DNA of 64,000 nt from Rivibacter subsaxonicus (GCF_004217215.1 NZ_SHKP01000004.1:154819-218818); one strand, 5' to 3'. Shown: positions 31,151 through 40,747, counted from the first letter of the stretch. The notes: generated from the sequence alone by a model not told the origin. Numbers and translations are program-made.

Positions 31151-34100
31151 ATGGAGATTCGCCTCATCGAGAAAGCCGGCGTTCCGGCTTCAGAAATCGA
31201 TGCGCAGCAGCGCATTCAGAAGGGATTCGATGCCGCCGCGTTTACCAAGGGCTGGCGGGGGTATGCGTCGTTCAAGCTGAGCCGAGGCGGCCCTGGTGGT
31301 GGCGACGACGACTTCGACCTTGTCCTGGTGACCCACACCCACATCATCGCCATCGAGCTGAAGAACTGGCGAGGCAAGGCGTTGGTCGCTCGCGGCGGTA
31401 ACTGGTACGTGGATGGGCAGCCTCGCGGGCGATCGCCAGTGCCGCTCATCAACCTCAAGGCCAAGCGCCTGGGCACCACGATGCAGACGCGTCTGGGGCC
31501 TGCGAAGACGCCCTTGGTGCTGTCGTTCGTTGTCTTGACAGGGACGATCGAGGAACTGGATCTCTCAGAGGAGCAGGAAGAAGCGAAGTCCGTGCTGTTC
31601 ATCGATGAGTTGCTGGAGTGGACCAAGGAAGACGAGTATCGGAAGTTCGTCAACCGCCCCTCCCGCATCAGGCCACTGACCTTCCTGAACGCGTACGACC
31701 TTTTCTTCGAGGGGCAGCGAGGTCGCCCTGCTGGCTTCAACATCCATGGCTACCGGCCGGAACCACAACCGCTGTGGGAACACCCCAAGCGGCTCTATGC
31801 CGAGTACCGCGCGAAGGAGAAGACCGACCCCGACAAGCTCGCATTGCTGAGGCAGTGGGACTTTTCCGCCCTCGGCTCGGAACTCATCGGTGAGGGCGAG
31901 CGCGGCTTCATCGGCCTGCGTGAACAACGCGTCTATGAACACGTCGAGCTGCGAAACGAGGAACTGTCGCGCAGCCTGCTGAGGCCGATCGCTCGGATGT
32001 CTGAAGCCGACGTGACGCGAGACTTCGCGGAACTCTATGCCTTGCCCCCCAAGGTGACCCGGCTGAGCGAGTTCGTGAACGCCGGGCTGGCCAGGCTGAC
32101 TGCGCCGGAGCGCGTTGTCCTCGTGAAAGCGATGCTTCAGCGGTTTGCCGACCTGCACGATCTGAACGTTGCGCACCGCGACATCGGCGCACACTGCCTT
32201 TGGGTGGAGCGACCCGCCAAAGTCATCATTTCCGGCTTCCCAGCGGCCTACTACCCGACCATGGCGACCGTCGGCGCCTTCCGAGACAGAGTGAAGGTTG
32301 AGCGGGCCAACCTGCCTGAGGACTCAGGCAACGCCGAAGGCGCGACACCTTACAGGCGCGACATCTACATGTTGGGCGTGCTCGCGCACTTGATGCTCCA
32401 CGGCGAACGTCCTCCTCGTGTGGAAGGCAACTTCGTCTGGGAGAAGCGTGCCGACGACGCCCACAGCGGTGGCTTCGACGCGGTGCTCTCGCGGGCGCTG
32501 AGCCCCCAGCCGAAGGATCGCTACGAGTCGGCCCGCGACATGCTGGAGGCGGTGAACGATGTCTCCAAGGGGGATAGCGAGCAGGTCATCGACCTCGCGG
32601 CTTTCGACATTTATCGGGCCAAGAGCCGCGTCAGGGACTACTCCGAAGAAAGCAAGCCACTGGCTGACGATGACGATCTCTTGGCCTTCCGGAGCTCTTT
32701 TGATGGCCAGCCCGTGCTGGTCAAGGAGTGGCATGGGGTTGAGCCCGACCTCAAGCGGCCTGACCTTGCCATCCGGCTCCTATCCTTCCTGGAGCGTGCC
32801 CGGAACCTGCGTGCCGCCGCCCTGCCAGGCCTAGCCAAGGTGCTCGATTGCGGCTTGAGCCGGCGCAGCTTGCTGCTCGTTCAGGGCTGGGTTGAAGGAG
32901 AAACGCTGGCCGAGTGGATGAAACGCCCGCAGTCGCGCGATGCAAAGCTCGCTGTCGCACGTGCCTTGACGCGAACCCTGGCGCAGATGCACGACTTCGA
33001 GTGGCCGCACGGAGACATCAAGCCGGACAACATCGTCATCGACGCCAACGGCAAACCCGTCTACGTCGACATACTGGACTTCCGCCGTTCCTCGGGTGAT
33101 GCCTACACGACGGCATACCTTCCTGCGGACTACAAGTCGATGTCGCCACTGGCGCGCGACCGCTATGGGCTGGCGGCCGTGCTGAATGAGCTGCTGGTGG
33201 GCACCCAAGGTGAGGATGCCTTGTTGGGGCTGGAGCTGGTTCGCGACGAGATTCAGCGTCTCCTCAGCGAACGCCACCTCTCCGCCCTCGAACCGCTGCA
33301 GAGCGCACTCGACGGCAAAGGGCAGCCGACCGACGTGCCGGATCTCGAGCCGTATCGAATCACGGTCAGGAACCTCTCGGCAACTGGAGTGGCCCAGGGC
33401 GAGATGGTCAGCGACAACGGGTTCTTCTACCTCACGATGGAGAACTCGCGAAGGAACCCGGGCTCCAGATTGATTCACCTCACCGGAGCAGGTGCTCGGC
33501 TGACGATCGAGTGGCAGAGCACCGAGCGGCGCGCTGCGTGGGTGACGGCCAAGCAGGTGGACCTTACCCAGCTCATTTGGGCCCAAGACAAGTGCCTCGG
33601 TCGAATTCGTGTCCGATTAGTGTTGGCGGACGGGGCTCGGAACGAAGCGTCTGACCTTGAACCCTCTCTGGAGCTGTGGGACGAAGAGTTCGGTGACCGC
33701 CCCGGACAGCCCGCAGAGGCTGATCAAGGCGAGCCTGCATCCGACGAGCCGCAGTTGCCGGCGCAAACATCAGACGGAGAGCAGACCGAGCAAGCCGAAG
33801 CACCGGTTGAAGTTGACGTGGAGGAGCTTTGGCGCAGCCTGCTGGACGCCGAAGAGGAATCGCTTCCGCTGGCAACGGTCACCGCCGAGGCGCGGCGAAA
33901 TCCGCAGCGCGAGCATCAAATGCTCCTGCCCTGCGTCCTGGACGGGGCTGGCTTTGATCCGGATGTGGACGACAGGACATGGGTTGAGCGCAAGAACGCA
34001 GAGGGCATCTGGCGCCGTTGTGGGGACCTTGAATTGCGCGACACCTATCTGGGTGCGAACGCGGAGCTGGCCATCGAGCGCTGGGGCGGAAAGCCACCGA

Positions 34101-36079
34101 AGCCGGGAGACAAGTTGCGGCTGCGCAGCAACATGGAAAATGCCTCCCTCACCCGACGCGCTGCCGCAGTTGATCGAATCCTGGAAGGCCGGTCCGTCAT
34201 TCCGGACTTGATGGACTACTTCCAGTCATCTGGCAAGCAGCCGGTGCCTATGAAGTTTCACCTTCCGGCTGAGGAAGCGCTCGATGCCTATGCGCAAGGC
34301 AGCAAGCGCCTCAATGCGAGCCAGAAAGACGCGTTCCGGAAGGCGCTGCAGTTTGGCCCGCTCAGTTTGCTTCAGGGTCCTCCGGGGACGGGCAAGACCT
34401 GGTTCATCGCGTCGCTGCTTCACTACCTGATTTCAAAAGAAGGCGCTCGCCGCATTCTGGTGGTCAGCCAAGCCCACGAGGCGGTGAACACCGCGCTCGA
34501 AAAGGCGCTGGAGCTATTCGAAAGCAAGGGCATCGCCTTCGATGCCGTTCGCCTGGGGCATGAATCCGTTGTCTCCGAGCCGATCCGGCACCTCCACGCG
34601 GCGTCCATCGAGCAGTCTTACAGAGAGGGCTTCAAGGCTGAGTACAAGGAACGCGTGGTCCGGCTCGCGACTGAAATGGGTTTATCGGCCCCGTTCGCGT
34701 CGGCGGCCGTACGTCTTCATGTGAGTGTCGGTCGCCTTGTGGATCAGATCTCCATGTTGACGATGGAGCCCCCAGAACAAGCATCACGCAAAGCGAGAGA
34801 GAAGGACGGCGATGCGCCCGCTGAAGACCTAGCGGCCAACCGACTGCGTCAGCTGACGGAGGCACTTCACGAGGTCTGCAAGCGAGATTACCAATACGAG
34901 GTGGGAGAAGTTCAGCTCGGCGAGGTGCTCGATGACTTGTTCGAGCAATTGGCCGAGAAGTACGAAGTTCAGTCGCCGCAGGCGTTGCACCGCCTTCGGC
35001 GATTGCTGAAGATGTCGGATGACTGGCTCAAGACGCTCGGGGAGCCCGCCGCCAATTTCGTGGAGTTTCTGGCCAAGTCGCGTACGGTGGTTGCAGGTAC
35101 GTTGGTGGGCATCGGGCGCCGTGCGGCTGGTGTCATTCAGAACATGTATGACTGGGTCATCATCGATGAGGCAGGACGGGCAGCGCCCAGCGAGCTGGCG
35201 GTTGCCATGCAGACCGGTCGGCGCATTCTTCTCGTGGGAGACCACAAGCAACTGCCCCCGACGTTCTCGCAGGAGGTGCGGGACGTTGTGGCCAAGAAGC
35301 TGAGCCGCGCCCACGATTCAAAGGCCTTCGCAAGCGACTTCGAGCGGGTGTTCGACTCACCGTACGGCGCCGCCGTTGGTGCGTCACTGAAGGAGCAGTA
35401 CCGCATGGCGCCTGCCATCGGCGAGCTGGTCTCCGATGTCTTTTATGGTGGGCGGCTCGCTACGGGGCGAAACGCCTCGTGGCTGGATACGAGCTTGCTC
35501 CCACCGCCTCTTCGGCATGAGGTCTCGTGGGTCGACACCAGTACCCTTGGGAGAGCCGCGCTGGAGAGCACCTCTCCGGATCGCATAGACAGCTGGAACG
35601 ACGCCGAAGCAGGCGTTGTGATGGCTGTGCTTCGAGCGCTACTTCAGAACCCAGCGCTCGTGCGTGCATTGCGAGAGGGGCTACAGCCTGGTGACCCCAT
35701 CGTCGGCATCATCAGCATGTACTCGAAGCAGTGCGAGGTTCTCAACCGGATGAAAGGCGAGGCGCGCTGGATACCCGTTGAGCTTCGCAAGCTGATCAAG
35801 GTGGACACGGTTGACAGCTACCAAGGCAAAGAGAACCGCGTGGTGATCCTTTCTACGGTTCGCAACAACCCGCAGCTGAACCCTGGGTTCCTTCGGAGCC
35901 CGTATCGCATCAATGTAGCGATGTCACGTGCGATGGAGCGCCTGATCGTGGTTGGCTCTACGGCGATGTGGCGCGGAAAGAATGAGGGGACGCCGCTGGG
36001 CCAAGTTCTCAAGAAGGTGGAGGCATTGGCTGGCGCGCAGCGCGCCGCCATTGTCCGAGGGCAGGAGTTCAAGGCATGA
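31151..36079 (+). CDS. NERD nuclease - kinase-like - superfamily 1 helicase fusion protein
   Basis: 1,642 residues. The NERD nuclease-like domain lies at about 10-120 (DDDFDLVLVTHTHIIAIELKNW). A first degenerate kinase-like lobe has VAHRDIGAHCLW near 341. A second kinase domain has WPHGDIKPDNIVID near 620 with ILDF in place of DFG. After an acidic Gln/Glu linker (about 860-910) comes an SF1 helicase of the DNA2/NAM7 type: Walker A QGPPGTGKTWF near 1076, Walker B WVIIDEAGRAAPSEL near 1336, GDHKQLPPTFSQ, and motif V/VI VDTVDSYQGKE with NVAMSRAMERLIVVG. The layout suggests DNA sensing or cleavage tied to a signalling kinase. Its stop overlaps the ATG of the next gene, so the two are translated together. 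Such three-domain proteins occur in defence islands; no named system was recognised. Confidence 0.85.
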   Translation: MEIRLIEKAGVPASEIDAQQRIQKGFDAAAFTKGWRGYASFKLSRGGPGGGDDDFDLVLVTHTHIIAIELKNWRGKALVARGGNWYVDGQPRGRSPVPLINLKAKRLGTTMQTRLGPAKTPLVLSFVVLTGTIEELDLSEEQEEAKSVLFIDELLEWTKEDEYRKFVNRPSRIRPLTFLNAYDLFFEGQRGRPAGFNIHGYRPEPQPLWEHPKRLYAEYRAKEKTDPDKLALLRQWDFSALGSELIGEGERGFIGLREQRVYEHVELRNEELSRSLLRPIARMSEADVTRDFAELYALPPKVTRLSEFVNAGLARLTAPERVVLVKAMLQRFADLHDLNVAHRDIGAHCLWVERPAKVIISGFPAAYYPTMATVGAFRDRVKVERANLPEDSGNAEGATPYRRDIYMLGVLAHLMLHGERPPRVEGNFVWEKRADDAHSGGFDAVLSRALSPQPKDRYESARDMLEAVNDVSKGDSEQVIDLAAFDIYRAKSRVRDYSEESKPLADDDDLLAFRSSFDGQPVLVKEWHGVEPDLKRPDLAIRLLSFLERARNLRAAALPGLAKVLDCGLSRRSLLLVQGWVEGETLAEWMKRPQSRDAKLAVARALTRTLAQMHDFEWPHGDIKPDNIVIDANGKPVYVDILDFRRSSGDAYTTAYLPADYKSMSPLARDRYGLAAVLNELLVGTQGEDALLGLELVRDEIQRLLSERHLSALEPLQSALDGKGQPTDVPDLEPYRITVRNLSATGVAQGEMVSDNGFFYLTMENSRRNPGSRLIHLTGAGARLTIEWQSTERRAAWVTAKQVDLTQLIWAQDKCLGRIRVRLVLADGARNEASDLEPSLELWDEEFGDRPGQPAEADQGEPASDEPQLPAQTSDGEQTEQAEAPVEVDVEELWRSLLDAEEESLPLATVTAEARRNPQREHQMLLPCVLDGAGFDPDVDDRTWVERKNAEGIWRRCGDLELRDTYLGANAELAIERWGGKPPKPGDKLRLRSNMENASLTRRAAAVDRILEGRSVIPDLMDYFQSSGKQPVPMKFHLPAEEALDAYAQGSKRLNASQKDAFRKALQFGPLSLLQGPPGTGKTWFIASLLHYLISKEGARRILVVSQAHEAVNTALEKALELFESKGIAFDAVRLGHESVVSEPIRHLHAASIEQSYREGFKAEYKERVVRLATEMGLSAPFASAAVRLHVSVGRLVDQISMLTMEPPEQASRKAREKDGDAPAEDLAANRLRQLTEALHEVCKRDYQYEVGEVQLGEVLDDLFEQLAEKYEVQSPQALHRLRRLLKMSDDWLKTLGEPAANFVEFLAKSRTVVAGTLVGIGRRAAGVIQNMYDWVIIDEAGRAAPSELAVAMQTGRRILLVGDHKQLPPTFSQEVRDVVAKKLSRAHDSKAFASDFERVFDSPYGAAVGASLKEQYRMAPAIGELVSDVFYGGRLATGRNASWLDTSLLPPPLRHEVSWVDTSTLGRAALESTSPDRIDSWNDAEAGVVMAVLRALLQNPALVRALREGLQPGDPIVGIISMYSKQCEVLNRMKGEARWIPVELRKLIKVDTVDSYQGKENRVVILSTVRNNPQLNPGFLRSPYRINVAMSRAMERLIVVGSTAMWRGKNEGTPLGQVLKKVEALAGAQRAAIVRGQEFKA

Positions 36080-37587
36080 GCACCGACCACATTCAGTTCA
36101 ATCGCGTCACCTTTGCCTTGCCGGTGCAACCGTTCAAGGTGACGGCGTTCATCTCAACAGAGGAGCGTCTGCCGGCGGTCACCGAGTTTGTGCTCCGGCT
36201 TCTGCACACCTGTGGTCGCGTTTCTCTGGCGGCGTTCCGTGACTATTTCGGGTTCTCAGAGGCGGAAGCCTTGTCGGTGATCGAGTCGTTGGATCGGCAA
36301 GGCTATGTCAGCCTGTCAGACGATGAGCTGACCCTCGGCGAGGAAATGCGGCAGAGGTTCGAAGCATCGCCGGACGACTGCCCCTGGGTGACGAAGCTCA
36401 AGAAGCGATCGGACGTAGTTCCCTTCGACTTGTTGACGTTCTCGATGCTGGGTCGCGCCGAGTTCGCGTTCGCGACGGAGAACTGGGTGAAGCTGAATCC
36501 ATCGCCAGACATCGTTGGCAGCAGCGTGGAAAGAGCCAGGCGCGCGTACCGCGAGAGCTTTGGACGCATCGAGCGTGAATCGGCTCGATCGCGCGGCGAG
36601 GAGCGGGAGCGCTCCTACGGCGTCCACTCGATTGAGAGCGTCGAGCCACGAAAGGCGGGCTTCGTTCCTTTGACAGTCAGCATGGAGGTAGACGCACGCA
36701 ACGTGTTCTCTGCCAGGCTGCCCAACGAATTCGAGGCTGGCGCGAGTTTGGAATTGCTCACCGAGTTTCGTGAGCGGATGGCGCTGTCGTTCGAGGCGCA
36801 AAGCTGCGACGGTGATGGGGGCCTGCAGGACTTCCTGCAGATATTCCAGCTGGACTTCTTGCAGCCCTACGCCGTAGGAGCCGCGCTGAACGTGCACAAG
36901 CTGGCAACCGACGTTGAGCGAGGCTTGCCCGCACCCGCCGGCGTGCAGCCAATCTTTGGCAACCTTTGCTTGAAGAAGAACCGGGACGTTGTGCTGTCTT
37001 TGGTTCATGAAGCTAGGACGGGGCACAAGGGTCTTGGCAAGCACTTCGGCTCGGTGGCGTGGATGGCGCCCGACTACGAGTTCTGGGGACGCGGGGAGGA
37101 CTTCCGACTAATGGTCGATGCACTCCGCAAGACGGTCAGGATCGGGCAGAAGGGGGACGACCTGTTTGTCTTCGACCGAGCACAGGAGCGGCAGGAAGCA
37201 GCTGTGCGCGGCAGGTATGCCGGGACCGGGCTTGTGGAGCTTCACCTTGTTCGGCCGGACGCGACAGCGAACACGGCATGGCGCTCATCGGTGGAACTAA
37301 TGTTGTATCCCGGTCGATTTGCCGTCGCGGTTCTGCATATGCCGCTAGAGGCAGCCCCCGGAGTTCGGGTCGGCGTCGGGTTCATCTCCACGCAGTCAAA
37401 GCATCTTCGGACCGTGCACCAGATGATCCTCGATGCCGCGAACGGCAATCGATACGCGGGCAGGTGGTCACCGAACCGGGATGGCGCCGCGAGTCGATCG
37501 ATGACGTTGTTCGAGCAGTGTCCGTTCTTGGCGTATTGCGACATTCAGGTTCCGGCCTCGACTGGAGGGTCGGTCATCGACGCGTAG
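36076..37587 (+). CDS. Unknown partner protein of the NERD-kinase-helicase
   Basis: 503 residues; start overlaps the helicase stop by 4 nt (ATGA). The N-terminal 100 residues look like a winged-helix fold (VTEFVLRLLHTCGRVSLAAFRDYFGFSEAEALSVIESLDRQGYV). The rest is unrecognised, mostly soluble alpha/beta with Arg-rich stretches (RESFGRIERESARSRGEERER). It contains Cys residues near the C-terminus (EQCPFLAYCDI). The tight overlap points to a stoichiometric partner, perhaps a DNA-recognition subunit. Confidence 0.75.
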   Translation: MSTDHIQFNRVTFALPVQPFKVTAFISTEERLPAVTEFVLRLLHTCGRVSLAAFRDYFGFSEAEALSVIESLDRQGYVSLSDDELTLGEEMRQRFEASPDDCPWVTKLKKRSDVVPFDLLTFSMLGRAEFAFATENWVKLNPSPDIVGSSVERARRAYRESFGRIERESARSRGEERERSYGVHSIESVEPRKAGFVPLTVSMEVDARNVFSARLPNEFEAGASLELLTEFRERMALSFEAQSCDGDGGLQDFLQIFQLDFLQPYAVGAALNVHKLATDVERGLPAPAGVQPIFGNLCLKKNRDVVLSLVHEARTGHKGLGKHFGSVAWMAPDYEFWGRGEDFRLMVDALRKTVRIGQKGDDLFVFDRAQERQEAAVRGRYAGTGLVELHLVRPDATANTAWRSSVELMLYPGRFAVAVLHMPLEAAPGVRVGVGFISTQSKHLRTVHQMILDAANGNRYAGRWSPNRDGAASRSMTLFEQCPFLAYCDIQVPASTGGSVIDA

Positions 37588-37750
37588 CCCGGCTCGGGGT
37601 CGCCGTGACACCTGCGTCCGGCTGGTCGTGCCACATGCAAAAGATGCGGCGCTCGCGGTAAATGCTGCTCAACCCTTGTTGCGCTCAACTGTTTGCAATA
37701 AGAATCTGCCGCACGATCAGCAGATGCGAACGACAGCAGCCGCTGGCGGA

Positions 37751-37880
37751 TTCAACGGGTCGATGCAACACACTGACTCTCTGCAATAGCGGAAGGGGGT
37801 GTTGCCGATGAAGTACCGGACCCGGATCTACTACACGGTCGAGCAGAAATGCCCGAGCTCATCATGGGATCTGGCGCAAG
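37751..37880 (+). pseudogene. IS30-like transposase remnant (N-terminal fragment)
   Basis: From ATG 37808 the frame reads MKYRTRIYYTVEQK, the typical opening of IS30-family transposases, then a degenerate SSWDLAQAG where the family has a WDRWQxG-like helix, and stops resembling a transposase. TTCAACGGGTCGATGCAACA upstream (37751-37770) may be an old terminal inverted repeat. The rest of the element is missing. Confidence 0.4.
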
Positions 37881-37882
37881 CA

Positions 37883-37909
37883 GGGGCGGCCAATCGGCCG
37901 CCCCTTTTC
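37883..37909 (+). terminator. Strong Rho-independent terminator
   Basis: GGGGCGGCC-AATC-GGCCGCCCC followed by TTTTC; 9 GC-rich pairs and a T-run. It lies between the plus-strand helicase operon and the minus-strand regulator gene. Confidence 0.7.
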
Positions 37910-37947
37910 AAACGCATCGCGTCGCTGCAGTCGCCCGCATTCGTCTC

Positions 37948-38445
37948 CTATGGCTCTTCTGTTGCGCACAGTGCTTGCGCCAGTGACTGATGCGGAACGG
38001 AGCTGGCGAGCTGGTGAAGGTGCACCAACGCGACCTTGACTGCTCGCGGCGTCGACTCGAGATCGGCTGCCGGCAACGGCCCGAGGCTGCGATCACGGCT
38101 TATGGCGTCTAGGCCACGGTGCAACCATTCATCGGCCTGCTGTTCAGCAAGCGTCTCGATCGGCTCGATCTGTCCGAGGCCGATCAGAACTTCATAGAGC
38201 GACAGCCCCAGAAACTTTGCGAAGCGCCGTGCTACTGGAGCGCTCACGTGCTTGATCGGGCTGGTGCCGCTGCGCAACTTGCCGAAGTGCGTCGCCGTGA
38301 TGCCGATGTGCGTTGGCAGTTCGTGCCGTGCCAAGCCCCTGCGCTCAATCTCCGCCCGGACTGCGGCGAGGATGTAGCCGCCAGGTCGCCCAATCTCTGC
38401 AGTGCTCAAGTGTGCGGCCCACGGCAGCACGCAGTTTGATCTCAT
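37948..38445 (-). CDS. HTH (XRE-like) regulatory protein
   Basis: 165 residues from ATG 38445. The segment EIERRGLARHELPTHIGITATHFGKLRSGTSPIKHVSAPVARRFAKFLGLSL is a lambda-repressor-like helix-turn-helix. The C-terminal part is helical (ETLAEQQADEWLHRGLDAI) and may dimerise. It sits in the middle of the island, facing left, between the two large plus-strand defence operons, and could regulate either. Nothing in its upstream sequence gives a clear operator. Confidence 0.65.
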   Translation of the reverse strand: MRSNCVLPWAAHLSTAEIGRPGGYILAAVRAEIERRGLARHELPTHIGITATHFGKLRSGTSPIKHVSAPVARRFAKFLGLSLYEVLIGLGQIEPIETLAEQQADEWLHRGLDAISRDRSLGPLPAADLESTPRAVKVALVHLHQLASSVPHQSLAQALCATEEP

Positions 38446-38674
38446 CAACGTTCCTACTAGGCAGGTCGGATTGACCTCCCACGTGTAGGGACGCCGGTCA
38501 GCAAAGTGCACCGTTCTCCGAGCGCACGATGGCGTGCCTGCTGGGAAGCGCCATCCGCCGTAGCGGGAGTACCAATGCAGCGGCGGTGCCAGCAGACTAA
38601 CCGGCCACTTCAACTAGCTGCCCGAGCACGCCTCGCCCCGGAGCCAGAGGCCAGCTCGATCAGCAGCCCACGCC

Positions 38675-39106
38675 ATGAACCCCATCCCGTTCGACCCGTT
38701 CCCCTTCGCACCTGGCCCCGGTCCGACCGACGAGCCGGCGTTGACTTCGACCGGCGTCTGGATCGAGGAAGTGGCTGTCGTCCGGACGCCGACCGGCGCT
38801 CGGCTGCGCTGGCAGTTCTCGATCGCCGGGCCGACGTTCGTCTACCTGATCGCGATCGCGTACTTATGGCCCGATGGAAAGGGCGTGTCGGTTGCCGCCT
38901 GCGGAAGACACTTTCTGATGCGCCGACGTTTCGAGTTCGCGTTCCCGCCGGACGTGACCGTCGGCCCGACCGACTCGGCTCGCGTGCTCAACAACGCGCT
39001 GCTGGCGGGTTTGCGCCGCGCCGGCCTGGTCGACGCCGAAATGCAGTTGGGGGCGGCGCCAGCGGAGTTCGCCGACTGGCATGCGACCGTCTCAACCGTC
39101 GATTGA
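38675..39106 (+). CDS. Small unknown protein
   Basis: 143 residues; Pro/Phe-rich N-terminus (NPIPFDPFPFAPGPGP), then a beta-rich middle (VWIEEVAVVRTPTGARLRWQFSI) and a helix (RVLNNALLAGLRRAGL). Not recognised. Followed by a short region full of GTCCGGAC-type palindromes. Confidence 0.5.
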   Translation: MNPIPFDPFPFAPGPGPTDEPALTSTGVWIEEVAVVRTPTGARLRWQFSIAGPTFVYLIAIAYLWPDGKGVSVAACGRHFLMRRRFEFAFPPDVTVGPTDSARVLNNALLAGLRRAGLVDAEMQLGAAPAEFADWHATVSTVD

Positions 39107-39208
39107 CTCGTTCGGACGACTCGTCCAGACGATCCACGTCCGGACGACGTCCAGCCGTCGTTCGAACGACGCCTCGAAGGTCTAGGCATTCAATTGGAAG
39201 ACTTCACG

Positions 39209-39998
39209 ATGAATATTCAGATCGCCAACGACCCACCTCGAGTACTGCCGCCTTGTCGCGCCTCAGGAGACGCTCGTCCAGCCGACGGACGAAGCGGACC
39301 TCCTCGTCCTGGCGGGAGACATCGGCTTCGACACGGCCGTTGCGCGGCTGTTCGACGACTGGCCATGCCCGGTCGTCGCCGTCTCGGGCAATCACGAGCT
39401 CTACGGCACAGAGTTCCATCAATCGATGGCGCGGCAGCGCCAGTTGGCGTAAGGGCGGCTGCACTTTCTTGACAACAGCGCAGTTAGCTTCGGCATCGTC
39501 CGCGTCCTGGGTTGCACGCTGTGGACCGACTACCGAGTGGACGAGCCTCGTATTCCGCAGTCGCTGGCGATGGTCAACGCCCGGATGATGCTGAACGATC
39601 ATCGACTCATTCGTCTGGACGACCGACTGTTCGAGCCGGATGACGCACTCGCGCTGCACGCGGGCTCTGTCGCGTGGCTGGAAGCGAAGCTGGATGAGCC
39701 GTGGGACGGCAAGACGCTGGTGGTTCCGCACCATGCGCCCAGCCGGGCGTCGATTCATGAGAGCTTTGCGGACTCGGACGTGAATGGCGCCTTCGGCAAC
39801 GACCTGGAGCGTCTGGTCGAGCGGGCCGACGTCTGGGTGCACGGGCATATGCACAACTCGTCTGACTATCGGGTAGGCAAGTGCCGGGTGGTCTGCAACC
39901 CGGCTGGGTACTGCTACAGCGTGCGCGAGTCACGGCGGACGGGACGATTCGACCTCGAGAACGCGTCGTTCAACCCAGTGTTGGTCATCGACGCCTGA
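39209..39998 (+). pseudogene. Metallophosphoesterase, broken by a frameshift and a stop
   Basis: Read with one base skipped near 39233, the frame gives MNIQIAND, then HLEYCRLVAPQETL, LLVLAGDIGFD and VVAVSGNHELYG, and after TAA 39450-39452 continues GRLHFLDN, VVPHHAPS and VWVHGHMH. These are the D-H, GD, GNH, H and GHxH metal-binding motifs of calcineurin-like phosphoesterases in the correct order. The extra C and the TAA each disrupt it. The 3' part alone is open from 39537. Both lesions could be sequencing errors, but two together favour a pseudogene. Confidence 0.7.
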
Positions 39999-40074
39999 AT
40001 CGCCCGGGCGAAGGCACTCCGTCCTTGTCGGACAGACCGACATCCGCCTTGGCGGACGAGGTCGGGTCCTTGCC

Positions 40075-40443
40075 CTACGGGCGATGTTGCGCCAGGCGTT
40101 CTGTTGCCAGGTCTCGAACCAGACGCAGTGCGGTCAGGGACGTCTCGTCGAGATCGTCGGCACAGGCATTGAGTGCCGCCGCAAAGTCGATCGAGAAGGA
40201 CCGCAGCGAGCTGATGCCAGTCGGTTTCGCAGCGCGTGCACGCTGGGCTTGTTGATGAGCACTCAGCAGTGAGTTGATCTGATGAAGCTCGGCATCGCGC
40301 AACTTCGGCGCAAGTTCCGCCGGCACGCTCGTGGCGTCGAGAGCAACGACGCCAACCGTCTGCTCGCGTGGCGTGTCGGCCGAACGGCTCGGGTCATTGA
40401 GGCGAACGAGCGCAATGTGGGTCTTCTTGAATCGCAGGTACAC
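40075..40443 (-). CDS. Small unknown protein
   Basis: 122 residues from GTG 40443, with AGGAG eight bases upstream. The sequence MYLRFKKTHIALVRLND opens a beta strand; the C-terminal half is helical (SIDFAAALNACADDLDETSLTALRLVRDLATERL). A strong inverted repeat (CCGAC...TCCGCC/GGCGGA...GTCGG, about 40029-40060) between this gene and the phosphoesterase remnant may end both transcripts. Function not recognised. Confidence 0.5.
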   Translation of the reverse strand: MYLRFKKTHIALVRLNDPSRSADTPREQTVGVVALDATSVPAELAPKLRDAELHQINSLLSAHQQAQRARAAKPTGISSLRSFSIDFAAALNACADDLDETSLTALRLVRDLATERLAQHRP

Positions 40444-40592
40444 GGGAAGGGCTCCTATGAGTAGAGCCCTGTGTAGACATCACTAATTCGAACTTGATGA
40501 CCTGAACTTCATCTAGATCGGTGATGTCATCGGGTGCGAGTGGAACTGCGTCGCTCCAAAGCCGGATGCCCGCCCGCGGCCGAAACTCGTCC

Positions 40593-40628
40593 GGACGAGC
40601 GGACGAGCGGACGAGCGGACGAGCGGAC
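40593..40628. repeat. Short tandem repeat, GGACGAGC x4
   Basis: Four perfect 8-bp units and a partial fifth, beginning inside the palindrome CTCGTCCGGACGAG. It lies about 40 bp upstream of the island tRNA. Confidence 0.7.
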
Positions 40629-40668
40629 TAGCATGCTCGTAGTGGGGTGCCTCATACAATCGTTCGAG

Positions 40669-40747
40669 GGGCCGGAAGCTTAAGCCTGGTACAAGCACCC
40701 GACTCATAATCGGGCGACAGTGGGTTCGAATCCCACCCGGCCTACCA
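40669..40747 (+). tRNA. Island-borne tRNA with anticodon CAU, probably tRNA-Ile2
   Basis: A complete cloverleaf: acceptor GGGCCGG/CCGGCCT (first pair G-U); D stem GCTT/AAGC with loop containing GG; anticodon stem CCCGA/TCGGG with loop CTCATAA (anticodon 40705-40707); T stem GTGGG/CCCAC with TTCGAAT; discriminator A and encoded CCA. Pairs C4-G69 and C5-G68 match the identity set that TilS uses on tRNA-Ile(CAU), and the acceptor stem differs from the split host tRNA by one pair. Odd point: position 8 is A instead of the near-universal U. Elongator Met is the alternative identity. Confidence 0.8.

Noticed and set aside
40669..40747. Identity as elongator tRNA-Met
   Set aside because: Anticodon CAU fits both, but the C4-G69/C5-G68 pairs and the resemblance of the split host tRNA to E. 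coli Ile2 favour isoleucine. Met is kept as a minor alternative.
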